From: CAYVZU01 sp964455935
GTDB lineage: Bacteria; Fibrobacterota; CAYVZU01
DNA length: 16,770 bases
Assembly (NCBI GenBank): GCA_964455935.1
Contig: CAYVZU010000086.1
Coordinates: 1-16,770, forward strand
Direction of reading: 5' to 3'
The notes below the pieces were generated by a model. It was not told the origin of the DNA, made no database searches, and saw only the letters and a list, made by a program, of their open reading frames with translations. Of the stretch, positions 6,791 through 14,413 are shown piece after piece. Within the stretch, counting starts at the first letter, position 1, and every line of letters starts with the position of its first letter. A program made the position numbers and the translations under genes.

Positions 6791-7489
6791 ATGAGACTTG
6801 TCTTCTGTCTGCCCGGCAATTCCTTCAGCGGCCGTTTTCTCGACTGCTGGACAGCGACCGTGGCCTACTGCCTGCAGAACGGCATCCAAATGATCCTCAG
6901 CCGCAAAGAGTCATGCAACATTTATTACGTGCGCAACATGTGTCTTGGCGCCGACGTGCTGCGCGGCAAAGAGCAAAAGCCCTTTGACGGCAAGTTGGAT
7001 TACGACTACCTCATGTGGGTCGATTGCGACATTATCTGGCAGCCCGAACAAATTACCCGGCTCCTCTTACACAAGAGGGACATTGTTTCGGGCGTTTATC
7101 TGATGTCAGACGGCCAGCATTTTGCCGCGGTCAAGGATTGGGACGAAGAGTATTTCGCCAAGAATGGCTGTTTTCAGTTTCTCTCGCCGGAAGACCTCAC
7201 CCCCAACCCCTCTCCATGCGGAGAGGGGCGCCCCGAATGCAATGAGGGGCGGGGTGAGGTCAGGTTAGTTGAAGTAGCCTACACCGGCATGGGATTCATG
7301 CTGGTGAAACGCGGGGTCTTCGAGAGTATGGAATATCCCTGGTTCCGGCCCATTGAGAAGCGAATCGGTAATGCCGTGGACTTCACAATGGAAGACGTTG
7401 CGTTTTGCCTTCGGGCACAGGAAAAGGGATACGCGATTCATGTTGATCCGCGTGTTAAAGTGGGCCACGAGAAAAAAATGACATTGTAG
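6791..7489 (+). CDS. GT-A-like glycosyltransferase, phage-associated type, carrying an in-frame repeat insertion
   Basis: The 232-residue protein begins MRLVFCLPGNSFSGRFL. Motifs fitting a GT-A nucleotide-sugar transferase follow: YLMWVDCDIIW with a DxD-like DCD (78-80), VKDWDEEYF (114-122), VAYTGMGFMLVKRGVF (162-177), DFTMEDVAFC (197-206) and VGHEK (224-228) near the end. This motif order recalls glycosyltransferase-like proteins of marine and other uncultured tailed phages, though no search was run. Substrate is unknown. Residues 135-157 (DLTPNPSPCGEG through RGEV) are translated from a 69-bp palindromic repeat inserted in frame between the conserved FLSPE and VEVAYTG segments. It probably forms a surface loop and need not inactivate the enzyme. 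GGAG lies 5 nt before the ATG. The gene is second in the cassette, 77 nt after the small ORF. It may glycosylate the fibre or another surface or flagellar structure. Confidence 0.7.
   Translation: MRLVFCLPGNSFSGRFLDCWTATVAYCLQNGIQMILSRKESCNIYYVRNMCLGADVLRGKEQKPFDGKLDYDYLMWVDCDIIWQPEQITRLLLHKRDIVSGVYLMSDGQHFAAVKDWDEEYFAKNGCFQFLSPEDLTPNPSPCGEGRPECNEGRGEVRLVEVAYTGMGFMLVKRGVFESMEYPWFRPIEKRIGNAVDFTMEDVAFCLRAQEKGYAIHVDPRVKVGHEKKMTL
7193..7261. repeat. 69-bp triple-hairpin palindromic repeat inside a CDS
   Basis: Outer arms GACCTCACCCC (7193-7203) and GGGGTGAGGTC (7251-7261) are perfect 11-bp complements. Inside are CCCCTCTCC/GGAGAGGGG (7207-7215 with 7220-7228, 4-nt loop) and CGCCCC/GGGGCG (7229-7234 with 7246-7251). 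The length is a multiple of three, so the host reading frame is preserved, and the translation is the TPNPSP..GEG type. From memory, CCTCACCCCCAACCCCTCTCC-type repeats are widespread in bacterial genomes and mostly intergenic. Confidence 0.85.
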
Positions 7490-7630
7490 AAGCTTATTTG
7501 CCATGCCGGAAGGGGGCGAAAATTAGTTCCTCGTTTAAGCAAGAGAAAGGGGGTGCATAGCATACATGGCTCCGGACGGTGTTGGGCGTGACCATAATCA
7601 GTTTCCTCGAAAGCTACACAGGAGGACACG

Positions 7631-8866
7631 ATGGCGGATTTCATTGCATCTAATGGCCAAAACGACCCCGGCGTTGACTTGAAAACGAACGGCAAGGTGG
7701 GAATCGGCACGACCAGCCCAAGATCGAAACTACATATTGAGAGCACATCCTCAGCTGATGGGATGGTCACAATCCTAAATCCGAGCGAAGGCGGCGAGGC
7801 CTCACTATCGTTTGATACCGGCTCCTTCGACACAACCAAGCGATGGGTAATCGGCGTCGGTGGCTGGAGCAACACCGACAAGTTCGTCATAGGCAGGGAC
7901 ACCAGCCCAAAAGTCACCGTAGATACCAGCGGGAACGTTGGTATCGGGATAACGAACCCATCACAAAAGCTCACGGTAAATGGTAGCGTTGTGATCGGAT
8001 CCGCCAATGATGCACGAATCGAGAACGGTTCGTCTCCTGTTTACGGACTCAAAATAGGCCCCTGCTATGATGCTGGAACCAACAGGCATGTCCTGTTTGG
8101 CGATTGGAACAGTGACACCTTTGACACCAAGATGGTCATTAACTGTCGGAACGGCAACGTCGGCATTGGAACCACTGCGCCAGCCGCTAGGGCGGATATT
8201 GATGGAGGTGCTGCCGTTAGCGGTGTGGCAAACCTAAGCACATCGGGTTCGAGTGTAACAGTTACTACTACCAATAATGCGTTTGTAGACGTGCAAGTGG
8301 GTGCTACCATAACCGCAAATGGTTATGAGCGGATAGTTATAGCAAAGGATAGTAATACACAGGTTACGGTGGGTGTGGCGATTGATTGGAGCTCTGGCTT
8401 TCCTTTTACGTACAAGAACCCGCTGCTAAGGTTGGCTAACAATGGGACAACAAAGTTGTTAATAGGTGTTGACGGAGCCTTCTATGGAAGACCATCTGGG
8501 TACATCGCAGCCTTTCAACAGGATAACAGCACGGGCAGAGGTGTTGTTATTCGCTCGTTAAATCACAGTTCAACGGACCCACTATTGTGGGCATATACGG
8601 ACCAGGACCTCGGCCTCTGCGTGCAATCTAACTGTTGGGTTGGAGTAGGATTGTCAGATCCTGGCTCGAGACTTGATATAGATGGAGCCTTCACTTTGCG
8701 ACCCACAACCACCCCCGGTAATCCCACGCAAAATTCCAACTCCCGCCTCTACATCCGCAACAACAAACTGGTTATCCAGTTCAATGACGCGGGGACCATA
8801 CGTTACAAGTACTTGGATTTGACTGGGACTGGCGCGACATGGACTCACACCACAACTGCGCCATAG
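7631..8866 (+). CDS. Tail-fibre/adhesin-like protein with VGIGTTSP repeats
   Basis: The 411-residue protein is rich in Gly, Thr, Ser and Asn and has no signal peptide. Four copies of a GxVGIGxTxPxxxLxI motif occur at about 21-36, 101-116, 175-190 and 336-350. This motif is typical of phage tail fibres and of some bacterial trimeric surface fibres. The last 45 residues (NSRLYIRNNKLVIQFND followed by RYKYLDL and a Thr-rich end) form a compact C-terminal block. No endosialidase-type chaperone domain was recognised. GGAGG lies 5 nt before the ATG. The gene closes the plus-strand cassette and is followed 34 bp later by a strong terminator. Its middle part is visibly AT-richer than the flagellar genes (about 45-48% GC in two hand-counted 60-bp lines, against about 68% in one fliK line), consistent with acquisition. 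A likely role is binding to a surface or to a host cell; the target is unknown. Confidence 0.75.
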   Translation: MADFIASNGQNDPGVDLKTNGKVGIGTTSPRSKLHIESTSSADGMVTILNPSEGGEASLSFDTGSFDTTKRWVIGVGGWSNTDKFVIGRDTSPKVTVDTSGNVGIGITNPSQKLTVNGSVVIGSANDARIENGSSPVYGLKIGPCYDAGTNRHVLFGDWNSDTFDTKMVINCRNGNVGIGTTAPAARADIDGGAAVSGVANLSTSGSSVTVTTTNNAFVDVQVGATITANGYERIVIAKDSNTQVTVGVAIDWSSGFPFTYKNPLLRLANNGTTKLLIGVDGAFYGRPSGYIAAFQQDNSTGRGVVIRSLNHSSTDPLLWAYTDQDLGLCVQSNCWVGVGLSDPGSRLDIDGAFTLRPTTTPGNPTQNSNSRLYIRNNKLVIQFNDAGTIRYKYLDLTGTGATWTHTTTAP

Positions 8867-8899
8867 ACCCAGCGTACGCCATACAGCAGTTGTGAAATA

Positions 8900-8933
8900 T
8901 AGGGGGCGGTTTCCGGACCGCCCCCTACTTTTT
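8900..8933. terminator. Bidirectional intrinsic terminator between fibre gene and flgE
   Basis: A perfect 11-bp GC-rich stem (8900-8910 with 8917-8927, 6-nt loop) is followed on the plus strand by CTTTTT. On the minus strand it is followed by the weaker TATATTT. It lies between the convergent stops at 8866 and 8941, so it should end both the cassette and the hook-gene operon. This implies that flbD-fliL are not co-transcribed with flgE. Confidence 0.88.
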
Positions 8934-8940
8934 CTCTGAT

Positions 8941-11061
8941 TTACCGAATCAGCTGCACCAGTTCCTGGAGCATCTGGTCACTGGCCGTGATCACGCGCGC
9001 ATTGGCCTGAAAGCCGCGCTGCGTGGTGATCATGGTCGTGAACTCCGTGGCCAGTTCCACGTTCGACAGTTCCAGCGCGCCCGGCTTAATGGAAGACGGA
9101 CTGCTGATTTTGGGTATTCCCAGAATTGCCTCACCGGTATTCATGGAAGGCCGGAACATGCTGTCGCCCATCTTCATCAACCCGCCGGGGTTGTTGAAGT
9201 CGGCCACATAGATCTGGGCCAGGCTCTTGGTCACGCCATTGGTGAAGACGCCCGAGATTTCGCCGAACTCGTCAATCGAGATCTGCTGCAGCTTGCCCAT
9301 GGTATAGCCGTCCTGCGAACGGGCGGCCGTTGTGCTGGGCGCGCGGAATTGCGTAATGCCGCGGAAGCTGCCCGGTGACCCGACGTCCAGCGAAATGCGC
9401 ACTTCGTTCGATCCGTTCATGGGGTCGAAGCTAAACTGCGTGGCCTGGTCGTCGAAGGTAAACGAACTGGGCGAGCCGTCCTGACCAAACGTGAGCACAC
9501 CCATATTTCCACCGGTAATGGTCTCGCCGGTGCCGGTCGAAATTTCCCACAGCCAGCGCCCGGGCGTGCCCGAATGCGTGAACGTGGTGGTCATGGTATG
9601 GGCCGCGCCCGATTCGTCATATACTACAATGGAGGTCGAGTGCTTGGCCGTATTGCGAGCCTGCTGCAATTCGATAAACCCATTGTTGGCATTGAACCGT
9701 GTGGGCGTGGCGTTGTTGGTCATGTCAATGTCCTGCGCCTGCATGCTCACGTTGGTCAGCTCGAAGTCCTTTTCCTTCTGACCGCGGATGACAATAGCCC
9801 CGTCGGGGATGTTATCGTCGTCCGTGTCCGCTATGTTGACGCCCACCGACAGATTGTTCTGCGGCGTGCCGTCGAACTCGGGAAGGCCAAACGCGCTGCG
9901 GACGGAATCAAGCAGGTCTTGCAGAGTGCTTGTGGCAGCCGCGTATGTGAAGTTGCCTTGCGGAACATTGATCCCGCCTACGGCGCCGCTGATATTGATT
10001 ATACTTCCGTCCTCCAAACCCAGCGCATCGCCTACGGCATTGCCCCGTGAATCATAGAGTTCAGCGATCAGGTCACCCGCGTTGGCCGGTCTGAGCAGGG
10101 TATCCGTTGTGTCGAACGAGCCCGCAGCCAAGTTAGGGCTAATCGCAAAGGCGCGGCTTACATAGCCGCTGGATCCGCCTGGCCTGCTGCTTGTGATTTG
10201 GAAATTCGCGATATCCAGACCGGCCGTGATTCTGACACTCCCATCTGCATTAAGGCTTGCCGCCGAACCAGCGCTGCCATTGTTATTGAGGAAAGTCTGG
10301 ATTGCAGCGACCAGGTCCTGCAATGTGGCCACTTCCTGACCACTGGGGAGCGTGTCAACAACAGTATACAACTCACTCGCACCATTGGCCGAAATCGTGA
10401 GTCGGTCGCCTTCCCGAATCGCCAGATCCGAGCCGCTGCTGTTGAACATGGACGTCAGCGTGGCGTTGGCGTCGGCCGCATGCAGGTAGCGCTGCGTATA
10501 CATGACCGTGCCCAGTCCCTGCGAATCCGAATCCAGGTTACAGCCAAAATCGACTTCGCTGCTTGCCTTGGCCGGCGATTTATCGCCGAACGGAATGCGA
10601 ATATCACCGATGGGCTGGCCTTCATAGGTCCCCTCTTCAGAAGCCATCTTGCCCTGAAGGGCAAAACCGTTTGTGGGGCTTACCATCGTACCGTTGGCGT
10701 CGAACTGAATGGCACCCATGCGCGAATAATAACGGGATTCGCCCGTACCATAGACAAAAAGGGCATCGCCCTCGATGGCCAGGTCCGTGATCTTGCCCGT
10801 CGATTGCAGGTTGCCCTGCGTGTTCATGGTGTCGATCGAACCCACGGCCATTCCCAGGCCAAGCTGCACCGGATTGGTGCCGCCCTGGAACCCCGGGGGA
10901 CGCGAAGCGCCCTGCAAAAGCTGCGCCATGGACTCCTTAAATGTAACGCGGCCGGCCTTGAAGCCCGCGGTATTGACGTTGGCGATGTTGTTACCGGTCA
11001 CGTCAAGGGCAACCTGGTGGCTGCGCAAACCGGAAATACTGGAATACAGCGAACGTAACAT
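8941..11061 (-). CDS. flgE: Flagellar hook protein FlgE
   Basis: FlgE polymerises into the hook, the universal joint between rod and filament, and is exported by the flagellar type III system. The N-terminus MLRSLYSSISGLRSHQ and TGNNIANVNTAGFK carry the axial-protein signature. The C-terminus LSNVELATEFTTMITTQRGFQANARVI is the matching conserved end that forms the coiled inner tube. At 706 residues it is much longer than the roughly 400-residue enterobacterial protein. The extra length falls in a central variable region (about 175-450) that would be surface-exposed; enlarged hook proteins of this size are known in other phyla. The ATG has GGGAGGT 5 nt upstream. It is the last gene of the hook operon, 88 nt after the TIGR02530 gene, and ends at a hairpin terminator. 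Identification is firm. Confidence 0.96.
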   Translation of the reverse strand: MLRSLYSSISGLRSHQVALDVTGNNIANVNTAGFKAGRVTFKESMAQLLQGASRPPGFQGGTNPVQLGLGMAVGSIDTMNTQGNLQSTGKITDLAIEGDALFVYGTGESRYYSRMGAIQFDANGTMVSPTNGFALQGKMASEEGTYEGQPIGDIRIPFGDKSPAKASSEVDFGCNLDSDSQGLGTVMYTQRYLHAADANATLTSMFNSSGSDLAIREGDRLTISANGASELYTVVDTLPSGQEVATLQDLVAAIQTFLNNNGSAGSAASLNADGSVRITAGLDIANFQITSSRPGGSSGYVSRAFAISPNLAAGSFDTTDTLLRPANAGDLIAELYDSRGNAVGDALGLEDGSIINISGAVGGINVPQGNFTYAAATSTLQDLLDSVRSAFGLPEFDGTPQNNLSVGVNIADTDDDNIPDGAIVIRGQKEKDFELTNVSMQAQDIDMTNNATPTRFNANNGFIELQQARNTAKHSTSIVVYDESGAAHTMTTTFTHSGTPGRWLWEISTGTGETITGGNMGVLTFGQDGSPSSFTFDDQATQFSFDPMNGSNEVRISLDVGSPGSFRGITQFRAPSTTAARSQDGYTMGKLQQISIDEFGEISGVFTNGVTKSLAQIYVADFNNPGGLMKMGDSMFRPSMNTGEAILGIPKISSPSSIKPGALELSNVELATEFTTMITTQRGFQANARVITASDQMLQELVQLIR

Positions 11062-11149
11062 GTGTTACCTCCCGTGCGGGGGCCCGCCTCAGTCAATCGG
11101 CGGAACCGGGAGTCTCCAGCCCGGGAATGCGGCTGGACCGACTCGGAAA

Positions 11150-11506
11150 CTACGCTATCACCGCACTATCGATATTGGTAAACACGTTGTCCTTAACATT
11201 CATCCCATCCATGGCCGTAACAATGACCTTGTTACGGACGCTGACCACAAACGCGCTCTGATCCAACATCACCAGCGCTTCGCGGCAGCCTTTCGACTCT
11301 GCCTTTGTCACCGCCGTTTCCATCCGGGCCATCTCCTGCGGCCCAAACGGAATATTGCGGCTCCGAATCCGTTCCTGCGCATGCGCCGACACCGCCAGGC
11401 CCGTAACGGCCTTCTCCAGGACCGCCCGGAAACCCGAACCCGGTTTTTGCGGCGCTGCCGGAGCCTGCGTAAGCGGCAATCCGTGCTGTGCAATCCGTTG
11501 TACCAA
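11150..11506 (-). CDS. TIGR02530-type flagellar operon protein
   Basis: This 118-residue protein belongs to a small family found almost only between flgD and flgE, whose function is not established. Recognisable family motifs are FRAVLEKAV, SAHAQERIRSRNI, the AVTKAESKG stretch and the terminal VSVRNKVIVTAMDGM ... VFTNIDSAVI. The conserved end is complete. The start codon is TTG: AAGGAGG lies 5 nt upstream and overlaps the flgD stop codon, while no ATG or GTG in frame is better placed. It is probably cytoplasmic, with no signal or membrane segment. The position directly after flgD suggests a role in hook assembly or its control, but that rests on context alone. Confidence 0.88.
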   Translation of the reverse strand: MVQRIAQHGLPLTQAPAAPQKPGSGFRAVLEKAVTGLAVSAHAQERIRSRNIPFGPQEMARMETAVTKAESKGCREALVMLDQSAFVVSVRNKVIVTAMDGMNVKDNVFTNIDSAVIA

Positions 11507-11516
11507 ACAATCCTCC

Positions 11517-12485
11517 TTATGAATCCACGCGAATCAGCGATGCAAGCGAGACTTCCTGTTCCTCGCCCGAATCCTCGTCCTTGACCGTGAGGGTCACCCC
11601 TCCCGTACTGAAATCCACTCCCTGCACCCGCCCCTCTCCGTAGAGGTAGTCCCGTCCCGTAAGCGTCGAACCGTTGTCGGCTTGAAGCTCCAGCGAGTAA
11701 ACGCCGGTGGGCACGGGGTTGTCGTCCAGGCCGTTTCCGTCCCAGGTAAACACGCCGTCGCCATTGGGCTTGTAACCGTCAATGCCGTCCTCGCTGCTGG
11801 GGTTGAAGCCCCGCAGCACAAACGAATCGACGACCTCGCCTTTGGCATTCTTGACAACGAGGCTCAGAGGCGTTCCGCTTGAGTTATGAACACGAATGGG
11901 CACAAACTCGCCCGCTTCGCTGACCACAACCGCGGCCGAATGCATCCGGACCGTTTTGTTAAGAAGCGAAACCGAACTCAGGTAATCCGATACCGACGTC
12001 GGCGTCGACTCCTCGGCCGGGGCCTTGGCGGCGCCGTTAAGACCCTCAATGGCCTTGACCACGTCCTTGCTCCCCTTGTCCTCGGTCAGGGTTTCCTTCA
12101 AGTCATTGATCGCCGCATAAATGTTGTTGTTGGCCTCAAGCGCCGAAAACTGCGCCAATTGGGCAATAAAATCGGCGTTGTCGTTGGGACTCATGGGATC
12201 CTGGAACTTCATTTGCGTTGTCAGGAGCAAAAGAAATTCCTGTTTGCCCAAATCCTTTTTGGGCTCGAACAGCCCCGACGAGCGGTCGCCCTTGGCCCCT
12301 GCGCTGGTGACATTGCCGTTCTCGCCAATATCGGCGGTAACTGAAAGCCCTTCCGGATCTTCTTTCAGAATTTCGTCCAGATTCTGGGCGAAGCTCCCGT
12401 CCGATTCCGCGGCGGACCCGGCGGTTGACGCTGACGGCAAAACCGTGCTGGGCGAATAATCTCCTGATACTGGATCAGTGGCCAT
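11517..12485 (-). CDS. flgD: Flagellar hook-capping protein FlgD
   Basis: FlgD caps the growing hook and guides FlgE incorporation, then is displaced. The 322-residue product carries the diagnostic N-terminal block at about 79-118 (LGKQEFLLLLTTQMKFQDP and FIAQLAQFSALE). An Ig-like FlgD domain follows at about 195-268, with DGVFTWDGNGLDDNPVPTGVYS. The first 75 residues, ahead of the conserved block, are longer than usual, low in hydrophobic residues and probably disordered; they would contain the export signal. The ATG has GGAGGT 7 nt upstream, and the gene follows the fliK stop by 14 nt, so coupling is likely. Its Ig domain is of the same broad fold as the C-terminal domain of the giant secreted protein in this window, so automated names for the latter may read FlgD. 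Confidence 0.95.
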   Translation of the reverse strand: MATDPVSGDYSPSTVLPSASTAGSAAESDGSFAQNLDEILKEDPEGLSVTADIGENGNVTSAGAKGDRSSGLFEPKKDLGKQEFLLLLTTQMKFQDPMSPNDNADFIAQLAQFSALEANNNIYAAINDLKETLTEDKGSKDVVKAIEGLNGAAKAPAEESTPTSVSDYLSSVSLLNKTVRMHSAAVVVSEAGEFVPIRVHNSSGTPLSLVVKNAKGEVVDSFVLRGFNPSSEDGIDGYKPNGDGVFTWDGNGLDDNPVPTGVYSLELQADNGSTLTGRDYLYGEGRVQGVDFSTGGVTLTVKDEDSGEEQEVSLASLIRVDS

Positions 12486-12499
12486 CCGTAAACCTCCGC

Positions 12500-14173
12500 T
12501 TAGACAAAAAACTCGACCGTATTAAATCCGTATCGTTTCCCGGTATCCTCTCCCTGGCCAACCGGATTTGCGGCGTCCATGGACTCCAGATCGTAACTCG
12601 ACTTGGGGTTCCAGCCGCGGCGAAGCGTCCAGCGCTCGCGCAACTCCTTGCCCTCCTGCTGGTCGAATCCAAAGCCGACCTGCACGTCAAAGCGTTCGAC
12701 GCGCAATCCCTGCGAGGAAAGGGCTTCGCGCAACTGCGGCAGGCCGTTTTCAAGCACCTGCTTCACGCTCTCGCTTTCCACCGTCACGCGCGCCGCCACC
12801 GACGAGCCGTCCACGGCCAGTTTCATCTGCATGCGGCCCAGTTCGGGCGGATCCAGACGCACCTGAATTTCCTGGCTTCCGTTGCGGCTCAGCACGCGGA
12901 TCTTGTCCAGGGTCTGTGTCATCACCAGACGCTCGATGTGCACGGGCATCCGTGAGCCGCTGGATTCCAGCCGCGCCGGGGTATTTTGATTCGGCTTTGT
13001 CGAGAGCGCCTCAGTCAGGACTTTCTCCGGTTCCATCAGCCCTGCCTCGGCTGCGACATCCGCCTGCGGCGGAGCTTCGGCCTCAAGGTTCGAAAGAACA
13101 TCCGCTCCGGCTTTGCTCTCCGCCTTTGGCAGCTCCTGGATTACCGGGCTTGCCGCCTGAACCGCTTCCGTCGGGTTTTCCCCCGCATCCGTGGCCGGCT
13201 TTTGCTGCTGGCTTTGCCCGGCGCGGATCAAACGAACCAGCGTCCAAAGGCTTTGGGTCTGAAGCTGCTCCATTTGTTTGACCGCCTGGGGCGCTGCTTC
13301 AAACGTCGCCTTTAGATTACCGGTGAGTTCCTTCCACACCATGGCAATCCGCTGCACGCGAATCCGGATCACCGCAATCAGGCTGGTCTGGTTGCCGCCT
13401 TCCGCCCCCGATGCGGCCAGTGCCGTCTCGGGCAGCGAGACCTGCTGCACAGATACAACCTGGGCCGAAAACTTCCACGAAACCGCGGCCGCAACGACTT
13501 TTTCTCCCTGGGTTTGAGCCAGAGCCGTCTTCCACTCCTCGGGCAGTTGGCCCGTCGGCACGGTCCCGTTGATCTGCGCAAAATCCTTTTGCAGCGAAAG
13601 CAGGGCATGGCATTTGGTAATCGCCGCCTGCAATACGGGCTTGAGGTCAACCAGGGGAGCTAATTCCGCAATCGGAAACTCCGATTTCACCTGCAGCTTG
13701 CCGGGTTGGTGGATCGTATCGGTCGGTACCTCGTTCTGCTTATTCGGGTCCTGCTCAACCAAACCGACCGGAGTCTCGCTGTCGACAGCCTTTGTGTTAA
13801 GCTCCTGCGCGATACCCGCGCTCTCCAATGCCTGGCGAAGGACCGCTTCCAGTTCCTGGACCGGAGCATTGGCCAAAGGATCGAGCTCCGCGGCATTGAT
13901 CTCCGAGGCAAGCAAACCAACCGACTGCAGCAACGCCACAAGTTCGGCCGTGACTTGTTCGCCTTGCCGGATCGTCTGCTCAAGTGCCGCGCGCAGATTA
14001 ACGAGTTCGGCCGAGCTGGCCGCCTCCATGTTCTGCCCCACCAACTCCTTAAGCTGGCTCAGAAACGCTTCCGGAGTAAGTTGGCCTGTCTTCTCCAATC
14101 CCGCCGTATTGCCGGCCGCCTGGGCCGCATTGGGCTTGGGGGCCTGACTTAACAGATTCATCAGATTGATCAT
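12500..14173 (-). CDS. fliK: Flagellar hook-length control protein FliK
   Basis: FliK is exported during hook growth, measures hook length and switches the export gate from hook to filament substrates. The 557-residue product has a long Ala/Gln/Glu-rich central region, the typical ruler. Its C-terminal Flg_hook domain lies at about 435-499, with IQVRLDPPELGRMQMKL, SVKQVLENGLPQLREAL and GLRVERFDVQV, and the protein ends in YGFNTVEFFV. I chose the ATG at 14173 (MINLMNLLSQ) because AGGAGGT lies 9 nt upstream. The frame stays open to a TTG at 14209, but that start would place the ribosome site inside the gene. A palindromic element separates it from the upstream MotE-like gene, and a sigma28-like promoter lies between them. 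Confidence 0.93.
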   Translation of the reverse strand: MINLMNLLSQAPKPNAAQAAGNTAGLEKTGQLTPEAFLSQLKELVGQNMEAASSAELVNLRAALEQTIRQGEQVTAELVALLQSVGLLASEINAAELDPLANAPVQELEAVLRQALESAGIAQELNTKAVDSETPVGLVEQDPNKQNEVPTDTIHQPGKLQVKSEFPIAELAPLVDLKPVLQAAITKCHALLSLQKDFAQINGTVPTGQLPEEWKTALAQTQGEKVVAAAVSWKFSAQVVSVQQVSLPETALAASGAEGGNQTSLIAVIRIRVQRIAMVWKELTGNLKATFEAAPQAVKQMEQLQTQSLWTLVRLIRAGQSQQQKPATDAGENPTEAVQAASPVIQELPKAESKAGADVLSNLEAEAPPQADVAAEAGLMEPEKVLTEALSTKPNQNTPARLESSGSRMPVHIERLVMTQTLDKIRVLSRNGSQEIQVRLDPPELGRMQMKLAVDGSSVAARVTVESESVKQVLENGLPQLREALSSQGLRVERFDVQVGFGFDQQEGKELRERWTLRRGWNPKSSYDLESMDAANPVGQGEDTGKRYGFNTVEFFV

Positions 14174-14222
14174 TTCATTCTCACCTCCTTCACAACGTTT
14201 TTCGTTCAACGTTGCCTGTTTT

Positions 14223-14249
14223 ATATCCTCGTCCTAAGAATCCGGTTTA
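14223..14249 (-). promoter_or_regulatory. Candidate sigma28-like promoter ahead of fliK
   Basis: On the minus strand TAAA (14246-14249) is separated by exactly 15 nt from GAGGATAT (14223-14230). The Bacillus SigD consensus is TAAA-N15-GCCGATAT, so the -10 matches at 6 of 8. It would start transcription about 43 nt upstream of the fliK ATG. It lies just downstream, in the direction of transcription, of a palindromic element that may interrupt the operon. Confidence 0.3.
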
Positions 14250-14259
14250 TAAGTACTCG

Positions 14260-14400
14260 GGTTCCCATGAAACCACAGAGAGAAATCCGAGGTAAGAATG
14301 AGGGCACAGAGAGAAATCTTTCTGGCGCGCACCGCGCCGGAATAGATCCTTTTCCCTCTGCGTCCTCTTCTCCGGCCTCAGTGTTACTCTGTGGTTTCAT
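14260..14400. repeat. 141-bp palindromic element, copy B
   Basis: This complete copy has perfect 14-bp terminal inverted repeats (14267-14280 and 14387-14400, ATGAAACCACAGAG and its complement). An inner CACAGAG-type arm follows, then a central hairpin CTGGCGCG/CGCGCCGG (14322-14329 with 14333-14340). It is about 90% identical to copy C at 16589-16730 by hand alignment (about a dozen mismatches and one gap). It lies between the MotE-like gene and fliK inside the flagellar operon, with its end 13 bp from the MotE-like stop codon. It has no coding capacity and looks like a MITE or REP-type unit. Confidence 0.88.
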
Positions 14401-14413
14401 AGCTTCTTTCTTC

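Noticed and set aside
6154..8930. Diversity-generating retroelement around the fibre gene
   Set aside because: There is no reverse transcriptase gene and no template/variable repeat pair visible in the window.
6154..8930. Complete prophage
   Set aside because: There is no integrase, capsid, terminase, lysis gene or att-like repeat; only fibre-type genes are present.
10198..11058. Long plus-strand open frame (286 codons) opposite flgE
   Set aside because: It is fully antisense to a firmly identified flgE, has no ribosome site or recognisable motif, and is explained by high GC and codon bias.
12568..13281. Plus-strand open frame of 237 codons opposite fliK
   Set aside because: It is a Pro/Arg/Ser-rich shadow of fliK without start signals or motifs.
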